A stretch of DNA of 64,000 nucleotides, from positions 1 to 64,000 of the forward strand of contig NZ_MBEU01000004.1 in the NCBI RefSeq assembly GCF_001954275.1, read 5' to 3'. Below are positions 7,605-16,493 of this stretch, piece by piece (the stretch's first letter is position 1; the number at the start of each line of letters is the position of its first letter). The notes under the pieces are model-generated. The model was not told the origin of the DNA. It searched no databases and saw only the letters and a program-made list of their open reading frames with translations. The position numbers were made by a program, and so were the translations under genes. The DNA is from Mycobacterium sp. IS-836. GTDB lineage: Bacteria; Actinomycetota; Actinomycetes; Mycobacteriales; Mycobacteriaceae.

Positions 7605-8540
7605 ATGACTGACATCGACCACAGGCCAGCCGACGTCCGTGAACAAGCTCAGCGACATGCCGAACAGGCGCGCGCGACGATGGGGGAGAAGCGCAGCGAC
7701 GCCGACGGCGGGCTGAGCGGCTGGGTGGCCGGGCGTGCCGGCGAATGGGACCTCAGCGGCCAGGACGAAACCACTTTGCAGCGCCAGAAGTTCTTCTGGA
7801 ACGTCTTGGTTGACTATTGGTTCCGCATGGAGATGGACGGCTGGGAGAACATCCCGCCGCCGCCGGCGCTGCTGGTGGGGATTCACTCGGGCGCGCCGTT
7901 CGTCTGGGACGCGTGGACCGTCGGTATCCAATGGTGGCGCCGCTTCGGGCAAGACCGCCCGCTGCACGGCACCGCCCACGACGCGTTGATGGCGATCCCG
8001 CTCATCGGGCGCTACTTCCGCTCGATGGGGGTGCTTCCGGCCGCCCCGGACGCGATCGCCACCGCGCTGGCCGAGGGGCGCGACGTGGCGTTGTGGCCGG
8101 GCGGCGAAGTGGATTCGCTGCGCCCGTGGACCGAGCGTGATCACGCCAACCTCGCGGGGCGCACGGGGTTCGTGAAGATGGCGATTCGCGCCGGCGTGCC
8201 GATCGTGCCGATCGCCACCGTCGGCGGTGCCGACGCGATGCCGGTGCTCATTCGCGGCGACCGGTTGTCGAAGGCGTTGCAACTCGACCGCCTGCTGCGG
8301 CTGAAAGTGTTCCCGCTGGCGGTCTCGCTGCCCTGGGGCATCGCGCCGGCGGCGCTTCCGCAGCTGCCGCTGCCGGCCAAGATCAGGACCCGGTTCATGC
8401 CCGTGGTCGAGCTGGACCGCGACCCCGCCCGCGCCGACGACGACGACTACGTCGACCGCAAGTACCGCGAGGTGGAGGACAGCATTCAGGAGGGCATGGA
8501 CGCCCTGGCGCGCAAGCGCGCACTGCCGCTCTTCGCGTGA
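7605..8540 (+). CDS. Lysophospholipid-acyltransferase-like protein (Rv1920 type)
   Basis: A 311-residue member of the LPLAT/diacylglycerol acyltransferase superfamily, resembling M. tuberculosis Rv1920. An N-terminal polar region (about 1-60) precedes the catalytic domain. The histidine in LLVGIHSGAPF, with an aspartate eight residues on, stands where the HX4D motif would be; the exact spacing differs from the classic form. LWPGGEVDS fits the FPEG/PGG acyl-acceptor motif, and VPIVPIATVGG is the conserved beta-strand. It probably acts at the membrane in glycerolipid acylation, but the substrate is not shown. The start ATG is preceded by GAAGGGGG. Confidence 0.75.
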   Translation: MTDIDHRPADVREQAQRHAEQARATMGEKRSDADGGLSGWVAGRAGEWDLSGQDETTLQRQKFFWNVLVDYWFRMEMDGWENIPPPPALLVGIHSGAPFVWDAWTVGIQWWRRFGQDRPLHGTAHDALMAIPLIGRYFRSMGVLPAAPDAIATALAEGRDVALWPGGEVDSLRPWTERDHANLAGRTGFVKMAIRAGVPIVPIATVGGADAMPVLIRGDRLSKALQLDRLLRLKVFPLAVSLPWGIAPAALPQLPLPAKIRTRFMPVVELDRDPARADDDDYVDRKYREVEDSIQEGMDALARKRALPLFA

Positions 8541-8579
8541 CCGGACACCCGAAAGGTCATGTGGGACAGGGCATTTAGG

Positions 8580-9305
8580 TCAGGCTTGAGCGCCCGTCGG
8601 GATCGAGCCCAGCGCCGCCGGTTCGTTGACGATCCATTCCGGATGCGGCGGTGTCACGGCCATGTAGCCCACACCGCGCACGGTGTCGACCATCGATTCG
8701 TATTCGGTTCCGAGCTTGGCGCGCAGTCGCCGCACGTGAACGTCGACCGTACGGACCCGGCCGTTGCAGTCGTATCCCCACACCTCGTGCAGCAACCGGG
8801 TGCGGCTGAACGCCCGGCCCGCATGCTGCACAAGGAAATTCAACAGTTTGAACTCCGTCAGCGTCAGACCGAGGTCCCTGCCCGCGAGCGACCCGGTGAA
8901 ACTCGCCGGGTGCAGAGTGAGGTCGCCGAACCGCAGTGTGCCGTCGACCGCGTTGCGCCGGCGTTTGACCGCCAGGCGTAGGCGCGCCTGCAACTCGTCC
9001 GCGCTGCCCGCCGGCAGCATCACGTCATCGAAATTCCAGTCGACGTCGATGGTGACGACGTTTGCCGGGGTAACGACGGCCAGCACCGCGGTGCCCGGCG
9101 CGCTGGTGGTGAGGCGCCGGCAAGCGGTGCGAGCCGCGGTGAGGTTGGTACGCGCATCGATGATCGCGACGTCGGCCTTTTCGCACTGCCCGTCAATGTG
9201 ATCGCCCAGCGGCGCGCGCCGCATGCTGTGTGCGAATGAACTCAGCGTCGGTAATACCGATTCGAAATCGTCGGCATCGGTGAGTAGTAGTACGTCCAAA
9301 GACAT
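8580..9305 (-). CDS. GlnR-like orphan OmpR-family regulator (Rv2884 type)
   Basis: About 241 residues. The N-terminal pseudo-receiver domain has the VAIIDARTNL strand but not the full acidic pocket of phosphorylated receivers, as in GlnR. The C-terminal winged helix (about 145-225) has LTLTEFKLLNFL, FSRTRLLHEVWGYD and RTVDVHVRRLRAKLG, diagnostic of GlnR/PhoB-type binding. It corresponds to Rv2884, a GlnR paralogue of unknown targets. ATG at 9305 is chosen; TTG at 9311 is the only other in-frame start before a stop. No Shine-Dalgarno sequence is at a usable distance, and the start lies in a stem of nested inverted repeats (see that entry). Confidence 0.88.
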   Translation of the reverse strand: MSLDVLLLTDADDFESVLPTLSSFAHSMRRAPLGDHIDGQCEKADVAIIDARTNLTAARTACRRLTTSAPGTAVLAVVTPANVVTIDVDWNFDDVMLPAGSADELQARLRLAVKRRRNAVDGTLRFGDLTLHPASFTGSLAGRDLGLTLTEFKLLNFLVQHAGRAFSRTRLLHEVWGYDCNGRVRTVDVHVRRLRAKLGTEYESMVDTVRGVGYMAVTPPHPEWIVNEPAALGSIPTGAQA

Positions 9306-9363
9306 CTCCAAAATTCATGACAGTTCTGTCATGGAACCCGTAGGCACCTCCCATGGAGATGTC
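9301..9363 (-). promoter_or_regulatory. Nested inverted repeats covering the GlnR-like start codon
   Basis: The outer arms GACATCTCCA (9301-9310) and TGGAGATGTC (9354-9363) are perfectly complementary. Inside them lies a second perfect repeat, CATGACAG-TT-CTGTCATG (9316-9333). The ATG of the GlnR-like gene sits in the outer arm, so in RNA the start codon would be paired, and in DNA the two palindromes could be operators. Confidence 0.6.
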
Positions 9364-9460
9364 CCGCCAGCGCAGCGCTGAATACCCGCCTCAGGGCAGA
9401 ACTATGCCACCTTAATTTCCCCGCCGGGCGGCAATGGTGAGCGCCCGGAGAAAGTCGACG

Positions 9461-9483
9461 GGCCCGGCCCGTGAGGCCGGGCC
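9461..9483 (-). terminator. GC-rich hairpin after the CsbD-like gene
   Basis: GGCCCGGCC (9461-9469) pairs with GGCCGGGCC (9475-9483) across a 5-base loop, 25 bases beyond the stop codon of the CsbD-like gene. No T-tract. The remaining bases up to the GlnR-like promoter region show nothing else. Confidence 0.5.
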
Positions 9484-9507
9484 GGACCCATCCGCGGAAA
9501 CAAGCCG

Positions 9508-9750
9508 CTAGTTCTGGTTAGACTTCTGCCGTTCCTCGGCCACCTGCGCGCTGCCGCGCGCCGCCTCGGCCTCGGCCTCCTTCTTGGCCGCGTTGCGCTG
9601 CGCCTCGGCCTTGTCCTGCTGGGCCTGGCCCTCGCGGGTGAGGTCATCTCGACCCGATACGGCTCCGACGGCCTCCTTGACGCGTCCCTTGGCGTCCTCG
9701 ACGACGCCCTTGACGGCTTCGGCAGGTCCGGATTTGTTGGTGTCCGCCAT
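9508..9750 (-). CDS. CsbD-like stress protein
   Basis: An 80-residue, highly charged Ala/Glu/Lys/Gln protein. Residues about 5-50 match the CsbD pattern (VEDAKGRVKEAVG, then a GRDDLTREGQAQQ segment), and the rest is a predicted long charged helix. CsbD proteins accumulate in general stress or stationary phase; their molecular role is unknown. The start is decided by GAGGAGG placed 7 bases before ATG at 9750, a near-perfect ribosome site. An in-frame ATG further upstream would add about 100 residues of non-coding-like sequence. The 290-base gap before pyrH holds its promoter and nothing else that I can recognise. Confidence 0.88.
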   Translation of the reverse strand: MADTNKSGPAEAVKGVVEDAKGRVKEAVGAVSGRDDLTREGQAQQDKAEAQRNAAKKEAEAEAARGSAQVAEERQKSNQN

Positions 9751-10040
9751 GAATGATTCCTCCTCAGTGGCGTACTTATTTGGGCGATTCACGCCCAATG
9801 CCGATCCACAAACGGTCGGCCCGGTCAGCGCGGGTCCGGTCCTTATTCTCAAGACCTCGATTTCGCCCGCAAGGATGCGGATTCCCCATGCCGCAGGATG
9901 CTCAAACATCGACCAGCTCGTGCGGGCAACCGAGCAGATAATGCACCCCGCCCATGCCGGATTGTGCTGCGATGAGGCAGGATGTGAAATGCCGTTCCGG
10001 GTGAGGTCGTCCGGGATGGCACTGTCATGCGAGGAGTGTG

Positions 10041-10793
10041 ATGACGGACCCCGAGCCAACCAGCGCCAACGGTGTACCGATGGGCCGATCGAAGTATTCG
10101 AGAGTGTTGCTCAAGCTCGGTGGCGAGATGTTCGGCGGCGGGCAGGTGGGCCTGGATCCCGACGTCGTGGCACAGGTGGCCCGCCAGATCGCGGAGGTCG
10201 TTCGCGACGGGGTGCAGGTCGCCGTCGTGATCGGTGGCGGCAACTTCTTCCGCGGCGCGCAGCTTCAGCAGCGCGGCATGGAGCGCACCCGGTCGGACTA
10301 CATGGGCATGCTCGGCACCGTGATGAATAGCCTTGCGCTGCAAGACTTCCTGGAGAAGGAAGGCATCGTGACCCGGGTCCAGACCGCGATCACGATGGGC
10401 CAGGTGGCCGAGCCGTACCTGCCGTTGCGCGCCGTGCGCCACCTGGAGAAGGGCAGGGTGGTGATCTTCGGCGCCGGCATGGGGCTGCCGTACTTCTCCA
10501 CGGACACCACCGCCGCGCAGCGGGCGCTGGAGGTCGGCGCGGAAGTCGTCTTGATGGCCAAGGCGGTCGACGGGGTGTTCTCGGAGGACCCGCGGCAGAA
10601 CCCGGACGCCGAGCTGCTCACCGCGATCAGCCACCGCGAGGTCATCGACCGCGGGCTGCGCGTGGCCGACGCCACCGCCTTCAGCCTGTGCATGGACAAT
10701 GGCATGCCGATCCTGGTGTTCAACCTGCTGACCAGTGGCAATATCGCCCGGGCGGTCGCTGGTGAGAAGATCGGAACGCTGGTCACCACTTGA
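10041..10793 (+). CDS. pyrH: Uridylate kinase
   Basis: Amino-acid-kinase-family UMP kinase (UMP to UDP), essential for pyrimidine nucleotide supply; 250 residues. The glycine-rich [22 protein letters not shown] and [14 protein letters not shown] motifs are intact. The ATG at 10041 with GAGGAG about 5-10 bases upstream is chosen; GTG three bases earlier is also possible. The N-terminal tail before the first strand is variable among mycobacteria and is shorter here than in M. tuberculosis. It begins the pyrH-frr-cdsA-rlmN run. Confidence 0.97.
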   Translation: MTDPEPTSANGVPMGRSKYSRVLLKLGGEMFGGGQVGLDPDVVAQVARQIAEVVRDGVQVAVVIGGGNFFRGAQLQQRGMERTRSDYMGMLGTVMNSLALQDFLEKEGIVTRVQTAITMGQVAEPYLPLRAVRHLEKGRVVIFGAGMGLPYFSTDTTAAQRALEVGAEVVLMAKAVDGVFSEDPRQNPDAELLTAISHREVIDRGLRVADATAFSLCMDNGMPILVFNLLTSGNIARAVAGEKIGTLVTT

Positions 10794-10820
10794 GGGGCGC
10801 AGAAATGAGGAGCGGCGCAG

Positions 10821-11378
10821 ATGATTGACGAGGCTCTCTTCGACGCGGAAGAGAAAATGGAGAAGGCCGTATCCGTAGCTCGCGACGACTTGTCAACCAT
10901 CCGAACCGGCCGCGCCAACCCGGGGATGTTCAACCGGATCGTCATCGACTACTACGGCACCAACACGCCGATCACGCAGCTGGCGAGCATCAACGTCCCC
11001 GAGGCCCGGCTCGTGGTCATCAAGCCCTACGAGGCCAATCAGCTGCACGCCATCGAGACCGCGATTCGCAACTCCGACCTCGGGGTCAACCCCACCAATG
11101 ACGGCACCCTGATCCGGGTGGCCGTGCCGCAGCTCACCGAGGAGCGCCGCCGCGAGCTGGTCAAGCAGGCCAAGCACAAGGGGGAGGAAGCCCGGGTGTC
11201 GGTGCGCAACATCCGCCGCAAGGCGATGGAAGAGCTGCACCGCATCCGAAAGGACGGCGAGGCCGGCGAGGACGAGGTGGGCCGCGCCGAAAAGGATTTG
11301 GACAAGACCACCCATCAGTACGTCACCCAGATCGATGAGCTGGTCAAGCACAAAGAAGGCGAGCTGCTGGAGGTCTAG
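10821..11378 (+). CDS. frr: Ribosome recycling factor
   Basis: Works with EF-G to split the post-termination ribosome. 185 residues, the standard length. The conserved tip and hinge sequences are present: [14 protein letters not shown], the domain II insert with [14 protein letters not shown], and [14 protein letters not shown] followed by the long helix [13 protein letters not shown]. It starts 27 bases after pyrH with GAGGAGCGG upstream and is probably co-transcribed with it. Confidence 0.98.
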   Translation: MIDEALFDAEEKMEKAVSVARDDLSTIRTGRANPGMFNRIVIDYYGTNTPITQLASINVPEARLVVIKPYEANQLHAIETAIRNSDLGVNPTNDGTLIRVAVPQLTEERRRELVKQAKHKGEEARVSVRNIRRKAMEELHRIRKDGEAGEDEVGRAEKDLDKTTHQYVTQIDELVKHKEGELLEV

Positions 11379-11400
11379 CGGCCGCTCAGCAACGAACCCC

Positions 11401-12333
11401 GTGTCGTCCAACTACGCCGCCGCAGGCATCCCGCCCGAGGAGCCGGCGCGTGGGGTGCACAACACTCTCCCGCAGCCGGCGAAGAAGACGTCCCGGGCCG
11501 GCCGCGACCTGCCCGCGGCGATCGTGGTGGGGCTGTTCACCGGTGGACTCGTCGTCGGGACCCTGTTCTTCGCGCCGCGCTATTGGGTGGTGCTGTGCGC
11601 CGGGGCGATTCTGCTCTCCAGCCATGAGGTGGTGCGGCGGCTGCGGGAGGCCGGCTATGTCATTCCGGTCATCCCGCTGCTGGTCGGCGGCCAGGTCACC
11701 GTCTGGCTGACGTGGCCGTACGGCGCCCGGGGCGCGTTGGCCGGCTTCGGGGCCATGGTGGTGGCCTGCATGTTCTGGCGGCTGTTCATGCACGACAAGA
11801 GCAGGCCCCACGATCAGTCCGCTGGTCCGCCGTCGTCGCATTACCTTCGGGACGCGTCGGCCACGATCTTCCTGGCCGTCTGGGTGCCGCTGTTCGCCTC
11901 GTTCGCCGCGCTGCTGGTCTACCACCCGAAGGAAGGCGCGGGGCGGGTGTTCTGCCTGATGGCGACGGTCGTCGCCTCCGACGTGGGCGGGTACGCCGTG
12001 GGGGTGCTGTTCGGGAAGCACCCGATGGTCCCGGCGATCAGCCCGAAGAAATCCTGGGAGGGGCTGGCCGGCTCGCTGGTCTGCGGCGTCACCGCCGCGA
12101 CCCTGTCCGTGACGTTCCTGGCCGGCAAAGCGTGGTGGATCGGCGCGCTGCTGGGCGTTCTCCTGGTGCTCACCTGCACCCTCGGCGACCTGGTGGAGTC
12201 GCAGGTCAAGCGCGACCTCGGCATCAAGGACATGGGCCGGCTGCTGCCCGGTCACGGCGGCCTGATGGATCGCCTCGACGGCGTGCTCCCGTCGGCCGCC
12301 GCGGCGTGGGCCGTGCTCACGCTGCTTCCCTAG
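11401..12333 (+). CDS. cdsA: Phosphatidate cytidylyltransferase
   Basis: Integral membrane enzyme making CDP-diacylglycerol from phosphatidic acid and CTP, the precursor of phosphatidylinositol mannosides and cardiolipin. 310 residues with about eight hydrophobic segments. The CDS signature is visible near the C-terminus: [26 protein letters not shown] and then MDRLDG. GTG at 11401 gives an N-terminus ([18 protein letters not shown]) that aligns in style with M. tuberculosis CdsA; in-frame codons further upstream lie inside frr. The hydrophilic N-terminal 40 residues are poorly conserved. Confidence 0.95.
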   Translation: MSSNYAAAGIPPEEPARGVHNTLPQPAKKTSRAGRDLPAAIVVGLFTGGLVVGTLFFAPRYWVVLCAGAILLSSHEVVRRLREAGYVIPVIPLLVGGQVTVWLTWPYGARGALAGFGAMVVACMFWRLFMHDKSRPHDQSAGPPSSHYLRDASATIFLAVWVPLFASFAALLVYHPKEGAGRVFCLMATVVASDVGGYAVGVLFGKHPMVPAISPKKSWEGLAGSLVCGVTAATLSVTFLAGKAWWIGALLGVLLVLTCTLGDLVESQVKRDLGIKDMGRLLPGHGGLMDRLDGVLPSAAAAWAVLTLLP

Positions 12334-12395
12334 GTCCTTCCCTGGGGGCTTCCCCAGGTTCCGGAGCCCGCGGCGTGGCCGATACTGGACAGATC

Positions 12396-13499
12396 ATGGT
12401 CCAACAGCTGGTTTTCGACGAGCCCCGGCCGAGCAGGCCGCCGCGGCACCTGGCCGACCTCGACGCGGCCGGCCGCGCGTCGGCGGTCGCGGAGCTGGGC
12501 TTGCCGGCGTTTCGGGCCAAACAGCTCGCGCACCAGTACTACGGCCGCTTGCTCGCCGACCCGCGACAGATGACCGACCTCCCGGCGGCCGTGCGGGACC
12601 GGGTCGCCGAGACGATGTTCCCGAAGCTGCTCACCGCGGTCACCGAGGTCACCTGCGATGCCGGCCAGACCCGAAAGACGTTGTGGCGGGCCATCGATGG
12701 CGCCACGATCGAGTCGGTTCTGATGCGCTATCCGCAGCGCAACACGCTATGCATTTCGTCGCAGGCCGGCTGCGGCATGGCGTGCCCGTTCTGCGCGACG
12801 GGTCAGGGCGGGCTGACGCGCAACCTGTCCACCGGCGAGATCCTCGAGCAGGTGCGTGCGGGAGCGGCGGCGCTGCGCGACGACTTCGGCGACCAGCGGC
12901 TGTCGAACGTCGTCTTCATGGGCATGGGTGAGCCGCTGGCGAACTACGCCAGGGTGCTGGCCGCGGTGCGGCGCATCGTCGAGGCGCCGCCGCACGGTTT
13001 CGGCATCTCGGCCCGATCGGTGACGGTGTCGACGGTGGGTCTGGTTCCCGCGATCCGCAAGCTCGCCGACGAGGGGCTGGGGGTCACGCTGGCGTTGTCG
13101 CTGCACGCGCCCGACGACGAGCTGCGCGACACGCTGGTGCCGGTCAACAACCGCTGGAAGATCGGCGAGGCCCTCGACGCGGCCCGGCACTACGCCGATG
13201 CCACCGGGCGGCGGGTATCGGTCGAGTACGCGCTGATCCGCGACGTCAACGACCAGCCCTGGCGAGCCGACCTGCTCGGCAAGCGGCTGCATCGGGCTCT
13301 TGGGCCGCTGGTGCACGTGAACCTCATTCCGCTCAACCCGACGCCGGGCAGCGATTGGGACGCCAGCCCGAAGGCCGTCGAGCGCGAGTTTGTCCGGCGG
13401 ATCCGAGCGAAAGGAGTGTCATGCACCGTGCGAGACACCCGGGGCCGAGAGATCAGCGCCGCGTGCGGTCAGCTCGCCGCGCAGCCTGAACCGCGCTGA
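12396..13499 (+). CDS. rlmN: 23S rRNA (A2503)/tRNA (A37) methyltransferase RlmN
   Basis: Radical-SAM enzyme that methylates C2 of adenosine 2503 in 23S rRNA and A37 in some tRNAs. 367 residues. The radical-SAM cluster motif [14 protein letters not shown] (CxxxCxxC) is intact, as are [18 protein letters not shown] and the C-terminal CTVRDTRG, which carries the methyl-transfer cysteine. The start ATG gives the M. tuberculosis-like N-terminus [16 protein letters not shown] ends 9 bases upstream and could be a -10 for a nearly leaderless transcript. Confidence 0.97.
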   Translation: MVQQLVFDEPRPSRPPRHLADLDAAGRASAVAELGLPAFRAKQLAHQYYGRLLADPRQMTDLPAAVRDRVAETMFPKLLTAVTEVTCDAGQTRKTLWRAIDGATIESVLMRYPQRNTLCISSQAGCGMACPFCATGQGGLTRNLSTGEILEQVRAGAAALRDDFGDQRLSNVVFMGMGEPLANYARVLAAVRRIVEAPPHGFGISARSVTVSTVGLVPAIRKLADEGLGVTLALSLHAPDDELRDTLVPVNNRWKIGEALDAARHYADATGRRVSVEYALIRDVNDQPWRADLLGKRLHRALGPLVHVNLIPLNPTPGSDWDASPKAVEREFVRRIRAKGVSCTVRDTRGREISAACGQLAAQPEPR

Positions 13500-13544
13500 C
13501 CCCTCGCGCGTCTTTAAGACATAAACCAGCAAATGAGGTGTGCC

Positions 13545-14051
13545 ATGATTCGCCTGTTGTCCCCGCTCAGATTGTTTGCCGCAGCGGTTTTTGCCGCCGC
13601 ATTGATATTCGGCCTGGCCGAGGCGCCGCACGCGAAGGCCGCCGACGAGCGCCTGCAGTTCAGCGCAACGACCCTCAGCGGTGCGCCGTTCAATGGCGCC
13701 AGCCTGCAGGGCAGGCCGGCGGTGCTGTGGTTCTGGACGCCGTGGTGTCCGTTCTGCAACGCCGAAGCTCCCGGCGTCGGCCAGGTGGCCGCCGCCAATC
13801 CCGGAGTCGCCTTCGTCGGCATCGCCGCCCACTCGGATGTAGGCGCGATGCAGAACTTCGTGTCCAAGTACAACTTGAACTTCCCCAATCTCAACGACGC
13901 CGACGGTGCGATCTGGGCCCGGTACAACGTGCCCTGGCAGCCGGCCTATGTGTTCTATCGGGCCGACGGCAGCTCGACATTCGTCAATAACCCGACGGCG
14001 GCCATGCCACAGGACGAGCTGGCGGGCCGCGTGGCCGCGCTGACGCACTGA
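13545..14051 (+). CDS. mpt53: Secreted thioredoxin-fold protein MPT53 (DsbE/DsbF-like)
   Basis: Exported disulfide oxidoreductase, 168 residues. Residues 1-30 are a signal peptide (AEAPHAKA end). The thioredoxin-like domain has the active site WCPFC in WFWTPWCPFCNAEAP and the cis-proline in PWQPAYVFY. Mycobacterial MPT53 oxidises unfolded secreted proteins. The ATG at 13545 is preferred over 13533 because ATGAGGTG supplies a ribosome site at the right distance. The next gene, five bases downstream, encodes a CcdA-like membrane partner that could set its redox state. Confidence 0.95.
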   Translation: MIRLLSPLRLFAAAVFAAALIFGLAEAPHAKAADERLQFSATTLSGAPFNGASLQGRPAVLWFWTPWCPFCNAEAPGVGQVAAANPGVAFVGIAAHSDVGAMQNFVSKYNLNFPNLNDADGAIWARYNVPWQPAYVFYRADGSSTFVNNPTAAMPQDELAGRVAALTH

Positions 14052-14055
14052 CCCG

Positions 14056-14922
14056 GTGAACCAGGGCCTCATTGGTCTGGCCTTCGCCGCCGGATTGGTT
14101 GCGGCCCTCAACCCGTGCGGGTTTGCGATGCTGCCCGCGTACCTACTTCTGGTGGTGCGCGGGCAGCCACCCGCTGCACGGTCGCTGGGGCCATGGCCGC
14201 CGATCGGCCGCGCAGTAGTGGCCACCGCCGGGATGGCGCTCGGCTTCGTGACGGTGTTCGGCGTGTTCGGGGCGCTGACCATATCGGCGGCCGCGACGGT
14301 GCAGCGCTACCTGCCCTACGGGACGGTCGTGATCGGCGTTGTGCTTGTCGCCCTTGGGGTTTGGCTGCTGTCCGGTCGGGAGTTGACGGCGCGCGCGATG
14401 GGCCCGCGGTGGGCGCCGAACGCGCGGCAGGGGTCGTGGCTGGTGGGCATGTACGGGTACGGCGTCAGCTATGCGATCGCCTCGCTGTCGTGCACCGTCG
14501 GTCCGTTCCTGGCGGTCACCGGCGCGGGCTTTCGGGGCGGATCGATCCTCAACGGTGTGGCGATCTATGTGGCCTACGTCGCGGGCCTCACCGCGGTGGT
14601 CGGCGTGCTCGCCGTCGCCGCGGCCATCGGCGGTTCGGCGTTGGCCGACCGGATTCGGCGAATCCTGCCGTTCGTCAACCGGATCGGTGGAGCACTGCTG
14701 GTGGTGGTCGGTCTGTACGTGGCCTACTACGGCGTCTACGAGCTCCGGTTATTCAACGGCCGGGCGAATCCGCACGACGCGGTGATCGGCGCGGCCGGGC
14801 GCCTGCAGGGACTGCTGGCCGGCTGGGTGCACCAGCATGGCGGATGGCCCTGGGTCGCCGCGCTGTTCGTGCTGCTCGCCGGCGCGCTCGTCGGCGCCTG
14901 GTACCGGCGGGCGCGGCGCTGA
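14056..14922 (+). CDS. CcdA/DsbD-like transmembrane thiol transporter (Rv2877c type)
   Basis: A 288-residue membrane protein with six to seven hydrophobic segments. The first has the family motif LNPCGFAMLPAYL (the cysteine that carries electrons) and a second conserved cysteine in SLSCTVGPFLAV, the pattern of CcdA-type proteins that pass reducing power across the membrane. It starts with GTG five bases after mpt53, and the pairing suggests that it serves that secreted oxidoreductase. A final hydrophobic segment and an Arg-rich cytoplasmic end follow. Confidence 0.88.
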   Translation: MNQGLIGLAFAAGLVAALNPCGFAMLPAYLLLVVRGQPPAARSLGPWPPIGRAVVATAGMALGFVTVFGVFGALTISAAATVQRYLPYGTVVIGVVLVALGVWLLSGRELTARAMGPRWAPNARQGSWLVGMYGYGVSYAIASLSCTVGPFLAVTGAGFRGGSILNGVAIYVAYVAGLTAVVGVLAVAAAIGGSALADRIRRILPFVNRIGGALLVVVGLYVAYYGVYELRLFNGRANPHDAVIGAAGRLQGLLAGWVHQHGGWPWVAALFVLLAGALVGAWYRRARR

Positions 14923-14937
14923 AACCCTTTCCCGGCC

Positions 14938-15192
14938 CTACCTGATCCAGCCGCGCCGGCGGCCCCACAGATCGCGCACCAGAACGACGAGCGTCAGTGC
15001 GGCAAACCCGATCAGGTACCAGTTCTCGACGTGACCGACGTGGTTGCCGCGCAGCATCGCCAGCAGGAATAGGACCGCGAATATCCCGACGCCGTGCCAG
15101 GTGCGGTGGTTGATCCGGCTCCACCCCCACGCCGCCGACGGCACCTCGGCGGGGTCGACGCCGTTGAAGTGCTCCACCTCGGTACTGGCCAC
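14938..15192 (-). CDS. DUF2631 membrane protein (Rv2876 type)
   Basis: A small 84-residue mycobacterial protein. The N-terminal half ([23 protein letters not shown]) is soluble and strongly conserved; two transmembrane segments follow (about 35-52 and 58-75), ending in [15 protein letters not shown] at 15192 is chosen because GAAAGGGA lies upstream and the family begins with ASTEVEHF; a longer frame to 15300 has no family support. Function unknown. It is convergent with the CcdA-like gene. In M. tuberculosis mpt70-dipZ-mpt83 lie between it and dxr; they are absent here. Confidence 0.88.
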   Translation of the reverse strand: MASTEVEHFNGVDPAEVPSAAWGWSRINHRTWHGVGIFAVLFLLAMLRGNHVGHVENWYLIGFAALTLVVLVRDLWGRRRGWIR

Positions 15193-15284
15193 GGCGATTT
15201 TCCCTTTCGGATCGGATCGGTTTAACCGAGATTCTGGCATACGCGAGGACCCGCGGGCATCGGGGCGCGGGGCACAATGAATGG

Positions 15285-16493
15285 GTGACCGACCCGGCAA
15301 CCGAAGGAAACGCCCAGGGCCGCCTGCGGGTGCTGGTGCTGGGCAGTACCGGCTCGATCGGCACCCAGGCGCTGGAAGTCATCGCCGCAAATCCGGAGCG
15401 CTTCGAGGTGGTGGGGCTGGCCGCCGGGGGCGCGAACGTGGACACGCTGCTGCGCCAGCGCGCCGAGACCGGGGTCACCAACATCGCGATCGCTGACGAT
15501 CGCGCGGCCGAGCGTGCCGCCCAGGAAGTCGGGCACATCCCCTACAGCGGTCCCGACGCGGTCACCCGGCTGGTCGAGGAGACCGAGGCCGACGTCGTGC
15601 TCAACGCGCTGGTCGGGGCCTTGGGCCTGCGGCCGACACTGGCCGCGCTGGCGTCGGGAGCGCGCCTGGCACTGGCCAACAAGGAATCGCTGGTCGCCGG
15701 CGGGCCCCTGGTCGTGCGGGCGGCCCGACCGGGTCAGATCGTGCCCGTCGACTCCGAGCACTCCGCGCTGGCCCAGTGCCTGCGCGGGGGCGACCCCGAC
15801 GAGGTCGCCAAGCTGGTGCTCACCGCCTCCGGCGGACCCTTCCGCGGCTGGGCCGCCGCCGACCTCGAGGCCGTCACCCCCGAGCAGGCCGGCGCCCACC
15901 CGACCTGGTCGATGGGCCCGATGAACACGCTGAACTCGGCGTCGCTGGTCAACAAGGGACTCGAACTCATCGAGACCCACCTGCTGTTCGGCATCCCCTA
16001 CGACCGCATCGAGGTCGTGGTGCACCCCCAGTCGATCGTTCATTCGATGGTCACGTTCGTCGACGGCTCGACCATCGCCCAGGCCAGCCCCCCGGACATG
16101 AAGCTGCCGATTTCGCTGGCGTTGGGCTGGCCCCGGCGAGTCGGCGGCGCCGCGCTCGCCTGCGATTTCACCACCGCTTCGACCTGGGAATTCCAGCCGC
16201 TGGACAGCGCCGTCTTCCCGGCCGTCGAGCTGGCCCGGCACGCCGGGACGACCGGCGGCTGCATGACCGCCGTCTACAACGCGGCCAACGAAGAGGCCGC
16301 CGAGGCGTTTCTCGACGGCCGGATCGGCTTCCCCGCCATCGTGAGAACGATCGCCGACGTGCTACACGCCGCGGACCAATGGGCCCCCCACTTGGGCGAG
16401 GTACCCGCTACCGTGGATGACGTACTAGACGCGCAGCGCTGGGCACGTGAGCGAGCGCAGCGCGCAGTCAGAAAGGTCCTAGCAGCCCGATGA
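15285..16493 (+). CDS. dxr: 1-deoxy-D-xylulose 5-phosphate reductoisomerase
   Basis: NADPH-dependent second enzyme of the MEP isoprenoid pathway and the target of fosmidomycin. 402 residues. The NADPH-binding GSTGSIG is at 20-26, then [10 protein letters not shown], the metal ligands in PVDSEHSAL, the flexible loop with [17 protein letters not shown], and [10 protein letters not shown]. It starts with GTG; CACAAT six bases upstream may be a leaderless -10. The gene overlaps rip1 by 4 bases, and ispG, another enzyme of the same pathway, follows rip1. Confidence 0.98.
   Translation: MTDPATEGNAQGRLRVLVLGSTGSIGTQALEVIAANPERFEVVGLAAGGANVDTLLRQRAETGVTNIAIADDRAAERAAQEVGHIPYSGPDAVTRLVEETEADVVLNALVGALGLRPTLAALASGARLALANKESLVAGGPLVVRAARPGQIVPVDSEHSALAQCLRGGDPDEVAKLVLTASGGPFRGWAAADLEAVTPEQAGAHPTWSMGPMNTLNSASLVNKGLELIETHLLFGIPYDRIEVVVHPQSIVHSMVTFVDGSTIAQASPPDMKLPISLALGWPRRVGGAALACDFTTASTWEFQPLDSAVFPAVELARHAGTTGGCMTAVYNAANEEAAEAFLDGRIGFPAIVRTIADVLHAADQWAPHLGEVPATVDDVLDAQRWARERAQRAVRKVLAAR

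Noticed and set aside
9751..10040. SigF promoter for the CsbD-like gene
   Set aside because: GTTT and GGGC on the minus strand are only about 13 bases apart and the -10 does not fit.
9508..10059. 183-residue version of the CsbD-like protein
   Set aside because: The excellent ribosome site at about 9757-9763 and the family length support the 80-residue form.
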